64,000 nucleotides of DNA from an uncultured Bartonella sp. (GCF_946479275.1 NZ_CAMLFE010000002.1:62001-126000); one strand, 5' to 3'. Positions 1 through 9,874 are shown, counted from the first letter of the stretch. Translations and numbers: made by a program. The notes: generated by a model from the sequence alone, not told the origin.

Positions 1-47
1 TTAAAGAAGAGGTGCTCAAAGCCTATGAACAAGGAGATAAATCATGA
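1..47 (+). CDS. C-terminal tail of an upstream gene, probably an ABC transporter ATPase (partial)
   Basis: A reading frame open from the window edge encodes the tail KEEVLKAYEQGDKS and stops at TGA 45-47. The stop overlaps the start codon of the following permease (ATGA), so the two genes are translationally coupled. Because the next two genes are a permease and a binding protein of a NitT/TauT-type importer, this is most likely the end of the cognate ATPase. Too little sequence is present to show any motif, so the family is inferred from context only. Confidence 0.6.
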   Translation, partial: KEEVLKAYEQGDKS

Positions 48-835
48 AGCGTCTGAAGATTTTTCTGTTACAGCTTTCGGTTGCTATTATCTTCTTCTTT
101 CTGTGGGAAATAGGAACGACCGTTCCGCTTTTTAACGGAAAACCGATTCTGCCGCCGTTCTTCTTTTCAACACCGATAGATATTTTTAAACGCATTGGTC
201 TTGATTTCCAGAGCGGTAAAGTCTGGTACCATTTATGGATTACGCTGCTTGAAACAATTCTCGCTTTCGCGATCGGCGCCGGCGGCGGGATTTTATTAGG
301 CTTCTGGTTTGCGCAAAAGAAAATGCTGGCTGCGGTTTTCGACCCCTATATCAAAGCCGCAAATGCTTTGCCACGTGTTGTTCTGGCACCGATTTTCGCA
401 CTCTGGTTCGGGCTTGGCATATGGTCCAAGGTTGCACTCGGCTTCACACTTGTGTTTTTCGTTGTGTTTTTCAACGTTTACCAAGGGGTAAGGGAAGTCA
501 ATCCGACCATTCTCGCAAATGCCCGCATGATCGGCATGAACGAGCGGCAATTATTGCGCCACGTTTATCTCCCCTCTGCCATGACATGGGTGTTTTCTTC
601 GCTTCATACATCTGTCGGATTTGCTATGGTGGGTGCGGTTGTCGGAGAATATCTCGGCGCATCTGCCGGCCTTGGCTATCTTATTTCGCAAGCAGAAGGT
701 GTTTTCGACGTTACCGGCGTTTTTTCCGGTATGTTAATTCTGACTATTTTTGTTATTCTGATCGATATCCTCGTCAGCATGATCGAAAAACGGCTTCTGA
801 TCTGGCGGGCAGACCCGCGTGGCAAGCAATCTTGA
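44..835 (+). CDS. ABC transporter permease, NitT/TauT (SsuC/TauC) type
   Basis: Inner-membrane permease of 263 residues, a normal length for the SsuC/TauC/ThiX family. It has several hydrophobic segments and a cytoplasmic EAA-type coupling loop around residues 155-175 (ANARMIGMNERQLLRHVYLP), where the ATPase docks. The start ATG overlaps the stop of the upstream gene and is preceded by AAGGAG at 31-36. The periplasmic binding protein follows after a short gap, so the operon reads ATPase-permease-binding protein. The substrate is not evident; this superfamily carries sulfonates, nitrate, pyrimidines and thiamine precursors. The 3' end carries a tandem duplication described separately. Confidence 0.9.
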   Translation: MKRLKIFLLQLSVAIIFFFLWEIGTTVPLFNGKPILPPFFFSTPIDIFKRIGLDFQSGKVWYHLWITLLETILAFAIGAGGGILLGFWFAQKKMLAAVFDPYIKAANALPRVVLAPIFALWFGLGIWSKVALGFTLVFFVVFFNVYQGVREVNPTILANARMIGMNERQLLRHVYLPSAMTWVFSSLHTSVGFAMVGAVVGEYLGASAGLGYLISQAEGVFDVTGVFSGMLILTIFVILIDILVSMIEKRLLIWRADPRGKQS

Positions 836-857
836 GAAAAAAGCAATCTTGAGGAGA
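824..857 (+). repeat. 17-bp tandem duplication across the permease stop codon
   Basis: The 13-mer AAGCAATCTTGAG occurs at 824-836 and again at 841-853. The first copy carries the last codons and stop of the permease. The second lies in the spacer and supplies part of the GAGGAG ribosome site of the binding protein. It looks like a local slippage duplication. Confidence 0.85.
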
Positions 858-863
858 AAGCTT

Positions 864-1910
864 ATGAAATTCAGTTCCCATTTCAGAAAATTCATCTTTC
901 GATTCGGTCTAATGCTCGCCGTTTTATCCGTCACACTCGCGGGAAACGCTTTTGCCAATGACGAGCCGGAAAAGAAAGACATCACTTTGAGCGTGGGTGG
1001 TGCACCGCTTTTCTATTATCTACCCTTGGCAATTGCCTCGCAAAAAGGTTTCTTCAAAGAGGAAGGACTGGATGTCAAAGTTGTCGATTTGAAAGGCGGC
1101 TCCCAATCGCTTCAGGCACTTCTGGGAGGGTCTGCCGATGTCACGACCGGCGCTTACGATCAGGTCATTCGTATGCATTCCAAAGGTCAGGATGTCCGTG
1201 CCGTGCTGGAACTTGACCGTTATCCGGCAATTGTACTTGCCGTCCGCGCCGATCTGAAAGACAAGGTCAAAAAACCTGGCGATCTTAAAGGAATGAAGAT
1301 CGGTGTTACAGCGCCTGGCTCTTCTACAAATAATTTTCTCAATTATTTGCTTGATAAAGATGGCGTGAAACCCGACGAAGTTTCAGTAATTGGCACCGGA
1401 GCCGGTGCAACAGCAATAGCAGCAATGAAACGCGGAGAAATTGACGCCATTGTCAATCTTGACCCTGTGATTTCGACCTTGATGCACGACAATTCGGTTT
1501 TCATTCTTGTCGACACAAGAACCGAAGCGGATATGGAAAAAATATTTGGCACACGCACAATGTCTTCCGGCGTGCTTTATACCAAAAAGGAATTTATCGA
1601 CAATTATCCGAACACTGTCCAACATATCACCAACGCTTTTGTAAAAGCCTTGAAATGGTTACAAACTGCAACACCGGATGATGTGGCCAATACCGTTCCT
1701 CCAGAATATATCGGTAATAATCGGGAAGTTTATCTTGAAGCGGTCAAAAATTCGCTTCCTTCCTATTCACATGACGGCATGATTTCCAGAGGAAGTCAGG
1801 AAGCAACTTTGAAGCTTCTTTCCTATGACAACACAATTGACGGAAATAAAATCGATTTGTCGCAAACTTTCGACGATCATTTCGTCAAAAAAGCACTTGA
1901 AAACCATTAA
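864..1910 (+). CDS. ABC transporter substrate-binding protein, NitT/TauT family
   Basis: Periplasmic solute receptor of 348 residues. The N-terminus has basic residues, a hydrophobic core and an AFA/N-like cleavage site near residue 31, a Sec signal peptide. The mature part shows features of the NMT1/THI5-like fold: an opening strand, then PLAIASQKGFFKEEGLDVKV, then a PGDLKGMKIGV segment at the domain crossover. I chose ATG 864 because GAGGAG at 851-856 precedes it and the signal peptide begins there; an upstream in-frame extension would overlap the permease stop region. It delivers an unknown small ligand to the preceding permease. A strong hairpin follows the gene. Confidence 0.9.
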   Translation: MKFSSHFRKFIFRFGLMLAVLSVTLAGNAFANDEPEKKDITLSVGGAPLFYYLPLAIASQKGFFKEEGLDVKVVDLKGGSQSLQALLGGSADVTTGAYDQVIRMHSKGQDVRAVLELDRYPAIVLAVRADLKDKVKKPGDLKGMKIGVTAPGSSTNNFLNYLLDKDGVKPDEVSVIGTGAGATAIAAMKRGEIDAIVNLDPVISTLMHDNSVFILVDTRTEADMEKIFGTRTMSSGVLYTKKEFIDNYPNTVQHITNAFVKALKWLQTATPDDVANTVPPEYIGNNREVYLEAVKNSLPSYSHDGMISRGSQEATLKLLSYDNTIDGNKIDLSQTFDDHFVKKALENH

Positions 1911-1917
1911 TATTTCA

Positions 1918-1945
1918 AAGCCGGATATAACTTATTATCCGGCTT
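1918..1945 (+). terminator. Hairpin after the ABC operon
   Basis: A perfect 10-bp stem (AAGCCGGATA at 1918-1927, TATCCGGCTT at 1936-1945) with an 8-nt loop begins 8 nt after the stop. The T-rich tract follows only at 1954-1964, so it is a probable but not textbook intrinsic terminator. Confidence 0.65.
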
Positions 1946-2000
1946 GCTGTCGATTTCATTTTTAAATTAAAAATATCGGAAAACGGGCGGAGGAGATAAA

Positions 2001-2831
2001 GTGGCAAATTTTACCGATTGGGTAGGAAAAACAGAAACCATCGAGGATGTGATCGATTATGTGCTGGTGGGGCGCATGGCCGCCACACTCGGCACAAAGC
2101 TTCCTGAAAGAACTGGACCTCTGCCACATTTATGGCACTGGATGTATTTTCAACCAACGCTTTCCTTTCATTCATTAGGTGAAGACGGGCATCCCTCACG
2201 GGGAGAATTTCTGCCTCCTGCCGAAAACCTCAACCGGATGTGGGCTGGCGGAAGACTAAAATTTTTCCACCCTCTGATTATCGGAGAGCTTGCAAAACGT
2301 ATATCGACTATTCGTGAGATTACCGAAAAGCAAGGCAGAAGCGGAAAACTTCTCTTCGTAACTGTCGAACATAAACATATTCAAAACGGTGAAACCGCGC
2401 TTCTCGAAGAGCAGGATATCGTTTATCGCGAACCAACAAAATTCGTGAATACAAAATCGACACCGTGCCCAGAAGGACAATGGTCGGAAACACATGAAGC
2501 CAATAGTGTCACTTTATTCCGTTATTCGGCAGTGACTTTCAATGCCCACCGCATCCATTATGATTATCCCTATGTCACCGATAAGGAAGGTTATCCGGCT
2601 TTGCTGGTACAGGGCCAATTACTCGCAACTTTAGCGCTTCAATCGTTCAAAAATGCCAATCCGGATGCGAGACTATCAAGCTTTTCCTTTCGCAGCCAAA
2701 GGCCGATTTTTTGTCCGGATAAATTTATAACGGCCGGTCAAGAAACAAGCCCCGGCAAAGCCGAACTTTGGGTTGGGAATGAAAATGGCATTGCGCAATC
2801 AAGCAGCGTCGAATTCATGCTTGAACATTAA
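2001..2831 (+). CDS. MaoC/FAS1-like dehydratase (mesaconyl-CoA hydratase-like, HTD2 type)
   Basis: A 276-residue double-hotdog protein. The N-terminal half (RTGPLPHLWHWMYF then LGEDGHPSRGEFLPP) and the C-terminal half (VTFNAHRIHYDYPYVTDKEGYPALLVQGQL, residues about 180-208) match the FAS1-like dehydratase / mesaconyl-C4-CoA hydratase / HTD2 family, which hydrates or dehydrates acyl thioesters. HRIHYD in the C-terminal domain is the expected active-site region. The start is GTG 2001 with AGGAG at 1991-1995. It lies 90 bp after the ABC operon but is separated by a hairpin. No partner CoA-transferase or dehydrogenase is adjacent, so the substrate cannot be named. Confidence 0.75.
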   Translation: MANFTDWVGKTETIEDVIDYVLVGRMAATLGTKLPERTGPLPHLWHWMYFQPTLSFHSLGEDGHPSRGEFLPPAENLNRMWAGGRLKFFHPLIIGELAKRISTIREITEKQGRSGKLLFVTVEHKHIQNGETALLEEQDIVYREPTKFVNTKSTPCPEGQWSETHEANSVTLFRYSAVTFNAHRIHYDYPYVTDKEGYPALLVQGQLLATLALQSFKNANPDARLSSFSFRSQRPIFCPDKFITAGQETSPGKAELWVGNENGIAQSSSVEFMLEH

Positions 2832-3336
2832 AATTCTTCTCTAAAATAGCGTTTTTCAAGAGATCGGTTATTGGAGGATTGCCGATCTTCCACTCTCTAT
2901 CGGGCTGTTTCAACCTTCATACCTATTTTGTGGTGATGACCAAGTTTGGTTTGTTGAGCAGGTGTTACAATTTTTCTTAGCTCTAATATCAATTAGTGCG
3001 AAGAATTTTAAATTGTCATCTCGAAATCGCCAGCGTTTCGCATGGTCTTGGGTTACCTGACTTGTCATCCAATATATGAATTACATTCATAATAATATGC
3101 GGCTTTTCCTATCTAAACAGCGCAATGAATTATGTTAAGTTCTTTAAGAACAGCCCATGGAATTTCATTGGCAAAGTTTGAATGTCTTGTTGTTTCTTTC
3201 GGTTCAAAAACTCATTCAAGCGTATGATTTGATAGGCAAATTTTGTCAAATGACAAAGCGAGCTTTGCCAATCGATTTTTCCGCCGGGCTATAAAAGAAG
3301 CAAGAACAAGCGTTCGGGGAAAAAACACATGAAAGT
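2832..3336. other. Intergenic region without a recognised gene
   Basis: No convincing coding frame in either direction. It contains a short inverted repeat (AGATCGG at 2861-2867 with CCGATCT at 2882-2888) and the palindrome pair at 3242-3267 listed separately. Confidence 0.6.
3242..3267. promoter_or_regulatory. Two overlapping palindromes upstream of the aldo/keto reductase
   Basis: TTTGTCA-AA-TGACAAA (3242-3257) overlaps CAAAGC-GA-GCTTTG (3254-3267). Both are perfect. They look like a dimeric-regulator operator about 165 bp before the family-typical start of the reductase gene. No regulator gene is adjacent. Confidence 0.4.
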
Positions 3337-3429
3337 GTGAGAACCGGATTCATCGGTAACTTTCCGGAAAATAGCCAAACCAGTCAATTACGCTCAATTT
3401 TCGCACAATCTGTTCTTAAAAAGGAAAAA

Positions 3430-4410
3430 ATAAAATATACCCATCTTGGTCGCACCGGTCTTAAAGTCAGTCGTTTGGCATTGGGGGCGATGAATTTCGG
3501 CTATCTGACAGATGAAAAGGAAGCATTCAATATTACGGATGCCGCCGTTGATAACGGCATCAATCTGTTTGACACGGCTGATATTTATGGAACACGCCAA
3601 TATCCTGAAATTCCGAAAGGAAGCGGTATTTCTGAAGAATTTATTGGCAACTGGATCAAAAATAGCGGCAAACGTGACAAAATTGTCCTTGCCACCAAGC
3701 TTTATCAACCAATGGACTATGGCGCAAACGACAGGCACCTTTCCGCCTACCATATACGCCGTGCTTGTGAAGCAAGTCTGAAACGGCTTAAAACCGATCA
3801 TATTGACCTTTATCAAATGCATCATATCGACCGAGGAACACCTTGGGACGAGATATGGGAAGCGATGGAAGTTCTCATCATGCAAGGCAAGATTTCCTAT
3901 GTCGGTTCGTCGAATTTCGCAGGCTGGCACATTGCGACAGCCCAATGCAAAGCTATCGAACGTCATATGCTTGGTCTTATCAGTGAACAAGATGTTTATA
4001 ATTTGAGAAATCGTGCCATTGAAACCGAAGTCATTCCCGCCTGCCGCTAACATGGTTTGGGATTGATTTTGTGGAGCCCGCTTGATGGCGGATTGCTGGC
4101 CGGCGCGCTTGATAAATTCGAGAGTGGCCGTCGTGCCGATCTTAAAAATGTTGTTGCTGGACACCACGACCAACTCGTTGCTTATGAAGCTTTATGCAAA
4201 GAATTGAATGAAAAACCGGCAGATGTCGCGCTTGCATGGTGTCTTAATAATCCGGTTGTTAGCGCCCCGATTATCGGACCCAGAACAAAAGCTCAACTGG
4301 AAGCGAATTTGCGAGCTGTTGATATTTCTTTACCAAAGGAAACACTGGACAAACTCGACAAAATTTGGCCCGGACCAAAAGGCGAAGCGCCCGAAGCTTA
4401 TGCATGGTAA
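3430..4410 (+). pseudogene. Aldo/keto reductase, inactivated by start-codon loss and an internal stop
   Basis: Read through, this encodes a full-length aldo/keto reductase of about 326 residues. It keeps the catalytic tetrad context (FDTADIYG, LATKLY, QMHHID) and the C-terminal cofactor segment APIIGPRTKAQLEANL. An in-frame TAA at 4048-4050 splits it where relatives read ACR-x-HGLGLI, and the frame continues unchanged on both sides, so this is a point nonsense mutation. The family normally starts MKYTHLGRTGLKVSRL; here that first codon is ATA (3430-3432) behind an intact AAGGA at 3421-3425. An upstream GTG at 3337 gives an unfamiliar 31-residue extension. Two lesions make a decayed gene likely; a sequencing error in one of them cannot be excluded. 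Confidence 0.85.
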
Positions 4411-4836
4411 CTATTGTCGATATTAAATAGAAAAACCGGCACTGCCGACTGAACCTCTTCATCATGAAAAGCAGCAGTGCCAAAATGTTTGACGGGAAGT
4501 GTACGATGGCTAAGAAAATACATAAGTTTGAAATCAAATATTCTCCGCTCTTAACATATTGATAGAATGTTACTTTTTGATCTCTTCAAATGATAATGGC
4601 ACAGCCCGTTTGCCCGCTCTCAAACAATTAAATCTGTTTTGATAATAAGCATCTTGAAAATATCATTAATTATGGCAAGCTCAACGCTTGAACATCGAAC
4701 TTTATCCGGGGATGTTAAGCCTGACAAAAATTGGTTGGATTAAGCCGGTGTAGCTTCTATACATTACATTGCCGACCGAATAACATCATATTATGAGCAT
4801 GGAAACGATCAACGGCGTTAGCAAAGGGATAGGCCT
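4411..4836. other. Intergenic region upstream of etfB
   Basis: No supported gene. A distant inverted repeat (GGCACTGC 4438-4445, GCAGTGCC 4474-4481) lies just after the reductase pseudogene and could be a weak terminator. The remainder should hold the etfB promoter, but I could not pick one confidently. Confidence 0.5.
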
Positions 4837-5586
4837 ATGAAAATATTGGTAGCTGTAAAACGTGTCATAGATTACAACGTCAAACCTCTCGTAAAAAGTG
4901 ACGGGACAGGCGTTGAACTTGCTAATGTCAAAATGTCGATGAATCCGTTTGACGAGATAGCACTTGAACAAGCTGTTCGTGAAAAAGAGGCTGGTCACGC
5001 AAGTGAAATCATTGCTTTAAGTGTTGGTCCGCAAGCTGCTCAGGACACACTGAGGACTGCTTTGGCTGTCGGCGCTGATCGGGCCATTCTCGTCAAGACC
5101 GATGAAGAAGTCGAACCGCTCACAGTTGCTAAAATATTGAAAGCTGTTGTCGAGAATGAAAAACCGGATATGGTTTTCCTTGGCAAACAGGCGATTGACG
5201 ACGATTCCAACCAGACAGGACAAATGCTTGCAGCTTTGCTCGGCTGGGGACAAGCAACTTTCGCTTCGAAAATCGAATTAAAAGATGGTGAGGCCATTGT
5301 TACACGTGAAGTCGATGGTGGCTTGCAAACCGTAGCCGTCAAACTTCCTGCTGTTCTAACCGCCGATCTTCGTCTTAACGAACCACGTTACGCCTCTCTT
5401 CCAAACATTATGCGGGCGCGCAAAAAGCCGATCGAACAGAAAACTCTGGCTGAACTTGGTGTGACCAACAAACAGAGATTAAAAATTCTGAAAGTGGAAG
5501 AACCGCAAACCCGCAAGGCCGGTGTAAAAGTCAAAAATGTTGCCGAACTTGTCGAAAAATTGAAACAAGACGCTGGCGTCCTCTGA
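4837..5586 (+). CDS. etfB: Electron transfer flavoprotein subunit beta
   Basis: The 249-residue small subunit of ETF, the soluble carrier that takes electrons from acyl-CoA and related dehydrogenases. The N-terminus [17 protein letters not shown], the segment [15 protein letters not shown] and the block [23 protein letters not shown] (AMP/dehydrogenase-docking region) are characteristic, as is the C-terminal recognition arm. The start is supported by AAAGGGATAGG upstream. It is followed 22 bp later by etfA and then by the ETF-quinone oxidoreductase, so the whole electron route from dehydrogenases to the quinone pool is encoded together. No acyl-CoA dehydrogenase is adjacent. Confidence 0.96.
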   Translation: MKILVAVKRVIDYNVKPLVKSDGTGVELANVKMSMNPFDEIALEQAVREKEAGHASEIIALSVGPQAAQDTLRTALAVGADRAILVKTDEEVEPLTVAKILKAVVENEKPDMVFLGKQAIDDDSNQTGQMLAALLGWGQATFASKIELKDGEAIVTREVDGGLQTVAVKLPAVLTADLRLNEPRYASLPNIMRARKKPIEQKTLAELGVTNKQRLKILKVEEPQTRKAGVKVKNVAELVEKLKQDAGVL

Positions 5587-5608
5587 GTATCAAGGGAAGG
5601 ATTTATTC

Positions 5609-6538
5609 ATGACCATTCTTTTATTGGCTGAACATAATAATGTTGCCTTGTCAGAACAAACAGCAAAAGCTTTAACCGCAGCTCATGCTATCGGGGGGGA
5701 TGTCGATATCCTCGTTTGCGGAAAAAATGCACAAACGGTTGCCGAACAGGCTGCAAAACTCGACAATGTCCATAAAGTACTTCTGGCGGAAGCCGACTAT
5801 CTCGAACAGCAATTGGCTGAACCGGTCGCTGCAACAATTGTTGCTCAAAGCAAAAATTATGATGTCATCATGGCAGCATCGACAAGTAATGGCAAAAATA
5901 TCATGCCACGGGTCGCGGCATCTCTTGATGTCATGCAAATTTCCGACATTATCGAAGTTGTTTCGCCCGACACATTCAAACGTCCGATTTATGCTGGCAA
6001 TGCTATCGAAACCATCCAGTCAACGGATGGGAAAAAGGTTATTACGGTTCGTACCGCTTCATTCAAGGCAAAGGCAGGAAATGGTACAGCACCGATTGAA
6101 AAAATCACGCCGGCAGCAGACCCGTCCCTGTCACGCTATGTCAGTGAAGAGGTGAAGAAGAGTGACCGGCCGGAACTCACTTCGGCAAAAATAATTGTTT
6201 CGGGTGGCCGTGGCCTCGGCTCGGAAGAAAATTTCATGTCCATTCTGCTTCCGCTTGCCGACAAACTCGGTGCTGCTGTGGGTGCAAGCCGTGCAGCCGT
6301 CGACGCCGGTTATGCCCCCAATGATTGGCAGGTCGGACAGACCGGAAAAGTTGTCGCACCGGAGCTTTATATCGCTGTTGCGATTTCCGGTGCCATCCAG
6401 CACCTTGCAGGCATGAAAGATTCGCGTGTCATCGTTGCAATCAACAAGGATGAAGATGCACCCATGATGCATATTGCCGATTACGCATTGGTCGGTGATC
6501 TTTTCGACATTATTCCGGAGCTTGAAAAGGCGCTTTGA
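5609..6538 (+). CDS. etfA: Electron transfer flavoprotein subunit alpha
   Basis: The 309-residue FAD-carrying subunit of ETF. The C-terminal FAD domain is clear: [15 protein letters not shown], then [45 protein letters not shown] (residues about 230-275), then [21 protein letters not shown] strong AAGGGAAGGA site precedes the ATG. It forms the heterodimer with EtfB and passes electrons to the ETF-QO encoded directly downstream, whose start lies one base after this stop. Confidence 0.97.
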   Translation: MTILLLAEHNNVALSEQTAKALTAAHAIGGDVDILVCGKNAQTVAEQAAKLDNVHKVLLAEADYLEQQLAEPVAATIVAQSKNYDVIMAASTSNGKNIMPRVAASLDVMQISDIIEVVSPDTFKRPIYAGNAIETIQSTDGKKVITVRTASFKAKAGNGTAPIEKITPAADPSLSRYVSEEVKKSDRPELTSAKIIVSGGRGLGSEENFMSILLPLADKLGAAVGASRAAVDAGYAPNDWQVGQTGKVVAPELYIAVAISGAIQHLAGMKDSRVIVAINKDEDAPMMHIADYALVGDLFDIIPELEKAL

Positions 6539-6539
6539 A

Positions 6540-8195
6540 ATGAATGAATTACCTCCGCGCGAAAGCATGGAATTTGATGTTGTTATCGTTGGCGCTGGTC
6601 CGGCAGGCCTTTCAGCTGCTATAAGACTGAAACAGATCAATCCCGATCTTTCGGTTGTTATTGTAGAAAAAGGTGTTGAAGTCGGTGCCCATATTCTATC
6701 GGGTGCCGTTGTTGATCCAATCGGGATTGACACTCTTTTGCCTGATTGGCGCAACGAACAAAACCATCCTTTCACAACGGAGGTAAAAGAAGACCATATT
6801 TTCATGTTGGACGAGACCAAAGCCAAGCAGCTTTCCAACCGGATTATGCCGAAGATTCTTTCCAATCATGGAAAATACATCGTCTCTTTGGGAAATGTTT
6901 GCCGGTGGCTTGCAACCAAAGCGGAAGCGCTTGGCGTCGAAATCTATCCCGGTTTTGCTGCTACGGAAGTGCTTTATAATAAAGACGGTGCTGTTACAGG
7001 CATTGCAACAGGCGATATGGGCGTCGAAAAAGATGGTAGCCATGGCCCGAATTATATGCGAGGCATGGATCTCCTCGGCAAATATGTGTTGATTGGTGAA
7101 GGCGCGCGTGGGTCACTTGCGAAAACTCTCATCAAAAAGTTCGAGCTTGATAAAGGGCGTTCACCCCAGAAATATGGCATAGGCCTAAAAGAGCTATGGG
7201 AAATCGACCCGTCAAAACATCACGCCGGCCTTGTCCAGCATACATTGGGCTGGCCTCTTGATGACGAAACGGGTGGCGGTTCTTTTCTCTATCACATGGA
7301 AAACAATCAGGTTGCTGTGGGGTTCGTTGTTCACCTCAATTATAAAAACCCGTATCTTTCGCCGTTCGAGGAATTCCAGCGTTTCAAAACACATCCGGCT
7401 ATTCGCCCGATATTTGAAGGTGGAAAACGTATTGCCTATGGAGCACGTGCTCTGACCGAAGGCGGCTGGCAATCTGTCCCTAAATTGACTTTTCCGGGTG
7501 GTGCTTTGATCGGATGTTCGGCCGGTTTCATGAATGTTCCCCGCATAAAAGGGTCGCATAATGCGGTTTTATCCGGCGTTTACGCTGCCAATGCCATTGC
7601 CGGTGCCATAAAAGCCGGCCGCAGCCATGATGAAATTACTGAGATTGAAACGGGTTGGCGTGGCAGTGCAATCGGGAAAGATCTTTATCCGGTACGCAAC
7701 GTAAAGCCGTTATTATCGAAATATGGCACGAAAAGAGGTGTTCAACTGGGCGGCTTTGACATGTGGTGTCAGGCGCTCTTCCACTTTTCGTTTTTCGGCA
7801 CAATGTCGCATGGTCTACCGGATTATCTTTCTCTTGAACCGGCAGAAAAACACAAACCGATCGACTATCCGAAACCTGATGGCATTGTCAGTTTTGACAG
7901 GCTCTCTAGCGTTTTTCTTTCCAATACAAATCACGAAGAGAATGAGCCTTGCCATTTGAAAGTAACCTCGCTCGATGTTCAGGAAAAATCGGAATTGAAT
8001 ATCTATGCCGGTCCCTCGACACGCTATTGTCCGGCGGGCGTTTACGAATGGATAGAAAAGGATGGCAGGGAAACCTATGTCATTAACGCGCAAAACTGCA
8101 TCCATTGCAAGACATGCGACATCAAGGACCCGAACCAGAATATCACATGGACATGTCCGCAAGGTGGCGAAGGTCCTGTTTACCCGAACATGTGA
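6540..8195 (+). CDS. Electron transfer flavoprotein-ubiquinone oxidoreductase
   Basis: ETF-QO, 551 residues, the normal length. It has a dinucleotide-binding N-terminus (VVIVGAGPAGLSAAIRL, about residues 14-30), FAD- and quinone-domain motifs (GEGARGSLAKTL, GGWQSVPKLTFPGGALIGCSAGFMNVPRIKGSHNA), and a C-terminal 4Fe-4S ferredoxin-like domain with cysteines in CIHCKTCDIK and TWTCPQGGEGP. It is membrane-associated and oxidises reduced ETF while reducing ubiquinone. ATG 6540 is one base after the etfA stop with AAAAGG upstream; longer in-frame starts would lie inside etfA. It is co-transcribed with etfBA. Confidence 0.95.
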   Translation: MNELPPRESMEFDVVIVGAGPAGLSAAIRLKQINPDLSVVIVEKGVEVGAHILSGAVVDPIGIDTLLPDWRNEQNHPFTTEVKEDHIFMLDETKAKQLSNRIMPKILSNHGKYIVSLGNVCRWLATKAEALGVEIYPGFAATEVLYNKDGAVTGIATGDMGVEKDGSHGPNYMRGMDLLGKYVLIGEGARGSLAKTLIKKFELDKGRSPQKYGIGLKELWEIDPSKHHAGLVQHTLGWPLDDETGGGSFLYHMENNQVAVGFVVHLNYKNPYLSPFEEFQRFKTHPAIRPIFEGGKRIAYGARALTEGGWQSVPKLTFPGGALIGCSAGFMNVPRIKGSHNAVLSGVYAANAIAGAIKAGRSHDEITEIETGWRGSAIGKDLYPVRNVKPLLSKYGTKRGVQLGGFDMWCQALFHFSFFGTMSHGLPDYLSLEPAEKHKPIDYPKPDGIVSFDRLSSVFLSNTNHEENEPCHLKVTSLDVQEKSELNIYAGPSTRYCPAGVYEWIEKDGRETYVINAQNCIHCKTCDIKDPNQNITWTCPQGGEGPVYPNM

Positions 8196-8641
8196 GATCT
8201 CTTCCTGAACATAACTATATTCCGGAACGGCGACTGAAGTAAAATTGCAAAAAACAGTGTCCAATCGAATTTTTGTATAATTTCAGAACGTTTCGAGCCA
8301 TTCCCGAATACAGTGAAAAAGAATGATTTGGCTATTCTACCCACAAATATCGTGCAGGGGAAAATTCCATGGTTGTTTTCTTACCCCCAAGTTCTTTTGA
8401 ACCGCTGAATGGTTTTATGGAGCGATAGAGTAAACACTTCATTTTCAGGAAGATAGACGGGACTTCTATCCTCACGCTCTTTAAACGTCGATTGCAAATT
8501 ACGTCTTGTCTTCTCTCACAAAGAGCAACAAATATCTTTTTTAACAACTCGAAGTAGGCCGCCAAAATTTTCAGGTAATCATAAGTTGGAAGGCTATCAA
8601 CAGAAACAACACCAAAGGTATTTCTGACCACTGTTTTTCAG
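8196..8641. other. Intergenic region between converging genes
   Basis: The only sizeable frame is a 99-codon minus-strand GTG frame (8332-8631) that begins 10 bp after the amidotransferase stop. It has no ribosome site and no recognisable domain, so I do not call it. Confidence 0.5.
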
Positions 8642-9343
8642 TCAGATCGGTTTTTCCAATCCCTCGAACCAGTTTTCCAAAACATCTCCGGCTTTTTTTT
8701 TCAAATCTCCTTGGTATTTTTTTGCAGCTTTGCGAAGATCAATCGGATTAATTCCGGCTTGTTGAAGCTCTGCAGCATGGCCTACCAACCAGTGTTCAAA
8801 ATAATTCAAATCCGCTTCAAGATGAAATTGTAACGCCAAAATATTTTCATAAGAAAAAGCCTGATTGGGACAAATACAGGTTTCTGCCAGACGCTTCGCC
8901 CCTTCCGGAATCTCGAACTGGTCACCATGCCAATGAAGAACCGGCGTTGTACCGATCAATGCAAGTGGACTTTTCTGCCCCTCATCGGTTAATTGCAGGC
9001 TTGAAAAGCCGATTTCTTTTTTACCCATCGGTTGTACTTTTGCGCCGAGAGCACTTGCAATCAATTGCGCACCTAAACACACTCCGATCATCGGTTTTTT
9101 GATTTTCAAGGACTTTTCGATGAGCGTCAATTCCTGATTGATAAAGGGATAGCATTCGCCATCATAAACGCCGATAGGCCCGCCCAGAATAACGACAATA
9201 TCTGCTTTACTAACCGGGAAAGCAGAAATGTCATCGCGCGTTGCATCAAGTTTTTTGAGCTCATATCCACGTTTGCCAAGAACATTCCCGATCAAACCGG
9301 CATTTTCAAATTCGAGATGTTGCAACACAAGCGCTGTTTTCAT
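8642..9343 (-). CDS. Class I glutamine amidotransferase-like protein (GMP-synthase-type GATase domain)
   Basis: A stand-alone 233-residue GATase1 domain. The nucleophile elbow GVCLGAQ places Cys at about residue 89, and LQFHLEAD supplies His174 and Glu176, so the Cys-His-Glu triad is intact. VVILGGPIGVYD is the oxyanion strand. There is no fused synthetase domain, as in the YfeJ/PuuD-like single-domain group. In that group the domain either transfers amide ammonia to a partner or hydrolyses gamma-glutamyl compounds. GGAGAA precedes the ATG. It is transcribed divergently from the aminotransferase at 9875. The exact substrate is unknown. Confidence 0.85.
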   Translation of the reverse strand: MKTALVLQHLEFENAGLIGNVLGKRGYELKKLDATRDDISAFPVSKADIVVILGGPIGVYDGECYPFINQELTLIEKSLKIKKPMIGVCLGAQLIASALGAKVQPMGKKEIGFSSLQLTDEGQKSPLALIGTTPVLHWHGDQFEIPEGAKRLAETCICPNQAFSYENILALQFHLEADLNYFEHWLVGHAAELQQAGINPIDLRKAAKKYQGDLKKKAGDVLENWFEGLEKPI

Positions 9344-9874
9344 TTTCTTCTCCGGTACAACTCTATCGGGATTTTTAATCAGGGAAAATATTTACATAAC
9401 GATTGTCAATTATATGAAAGGGACGCGTTCTGCCAACTTAAAAATATTTTTTCGGAAAATTTCCTGACCTCTATGATCCGTTCCGCGCTCCCAAGTTTTA
9501 TTCCAATTTCCGGAACAGGATTCTTGATATTTCGTTTCATCGCCTGTTTCCACCTCGGATTTTAGAAGTTATCTCGTTATAAATTTCATTTTTCAAAAAC
9601 GGCTATAGTTTATTCACCGGTTAGACATGTTCCCTTAAATTGGAAAAAACTACCGTTGTAACCGAAGGTTAAGATAATCTTCCACGTCCTTGAGAAAAGT
9701 CAAATATTCATCTTGTAAGTCAGAATTTTGAACGTCTGCGAGGCTTTTGTAACCGCATTTTTATGAGCTTTTCGGGCAAAGATAAGTTTTGTTACTAAAG
9801 CAAAACACAAACACAACAGCCCTAACTTTTTCGGGCTCTAAAATTCCGACTATCTTTTAGTTTGGAGTGCAAAT
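9344..9874. other. Divergent intergenic region between amidotransferase and aminotransferase
   Basis: No gene seen. A small hairpin (AGCCC 9818-9822, GGGCT 9833-9837) sits 37 bp before the aminotransferase start and could act in its leader. No riboswitch class is recognisable. Confidence 0.45.

Noticed and set aside
8332..8631. 99-codon minus-strand frame after the GATase gene
   Set aside because: GTG start without a ribosome site, no recognisable domain, odd residue mix.
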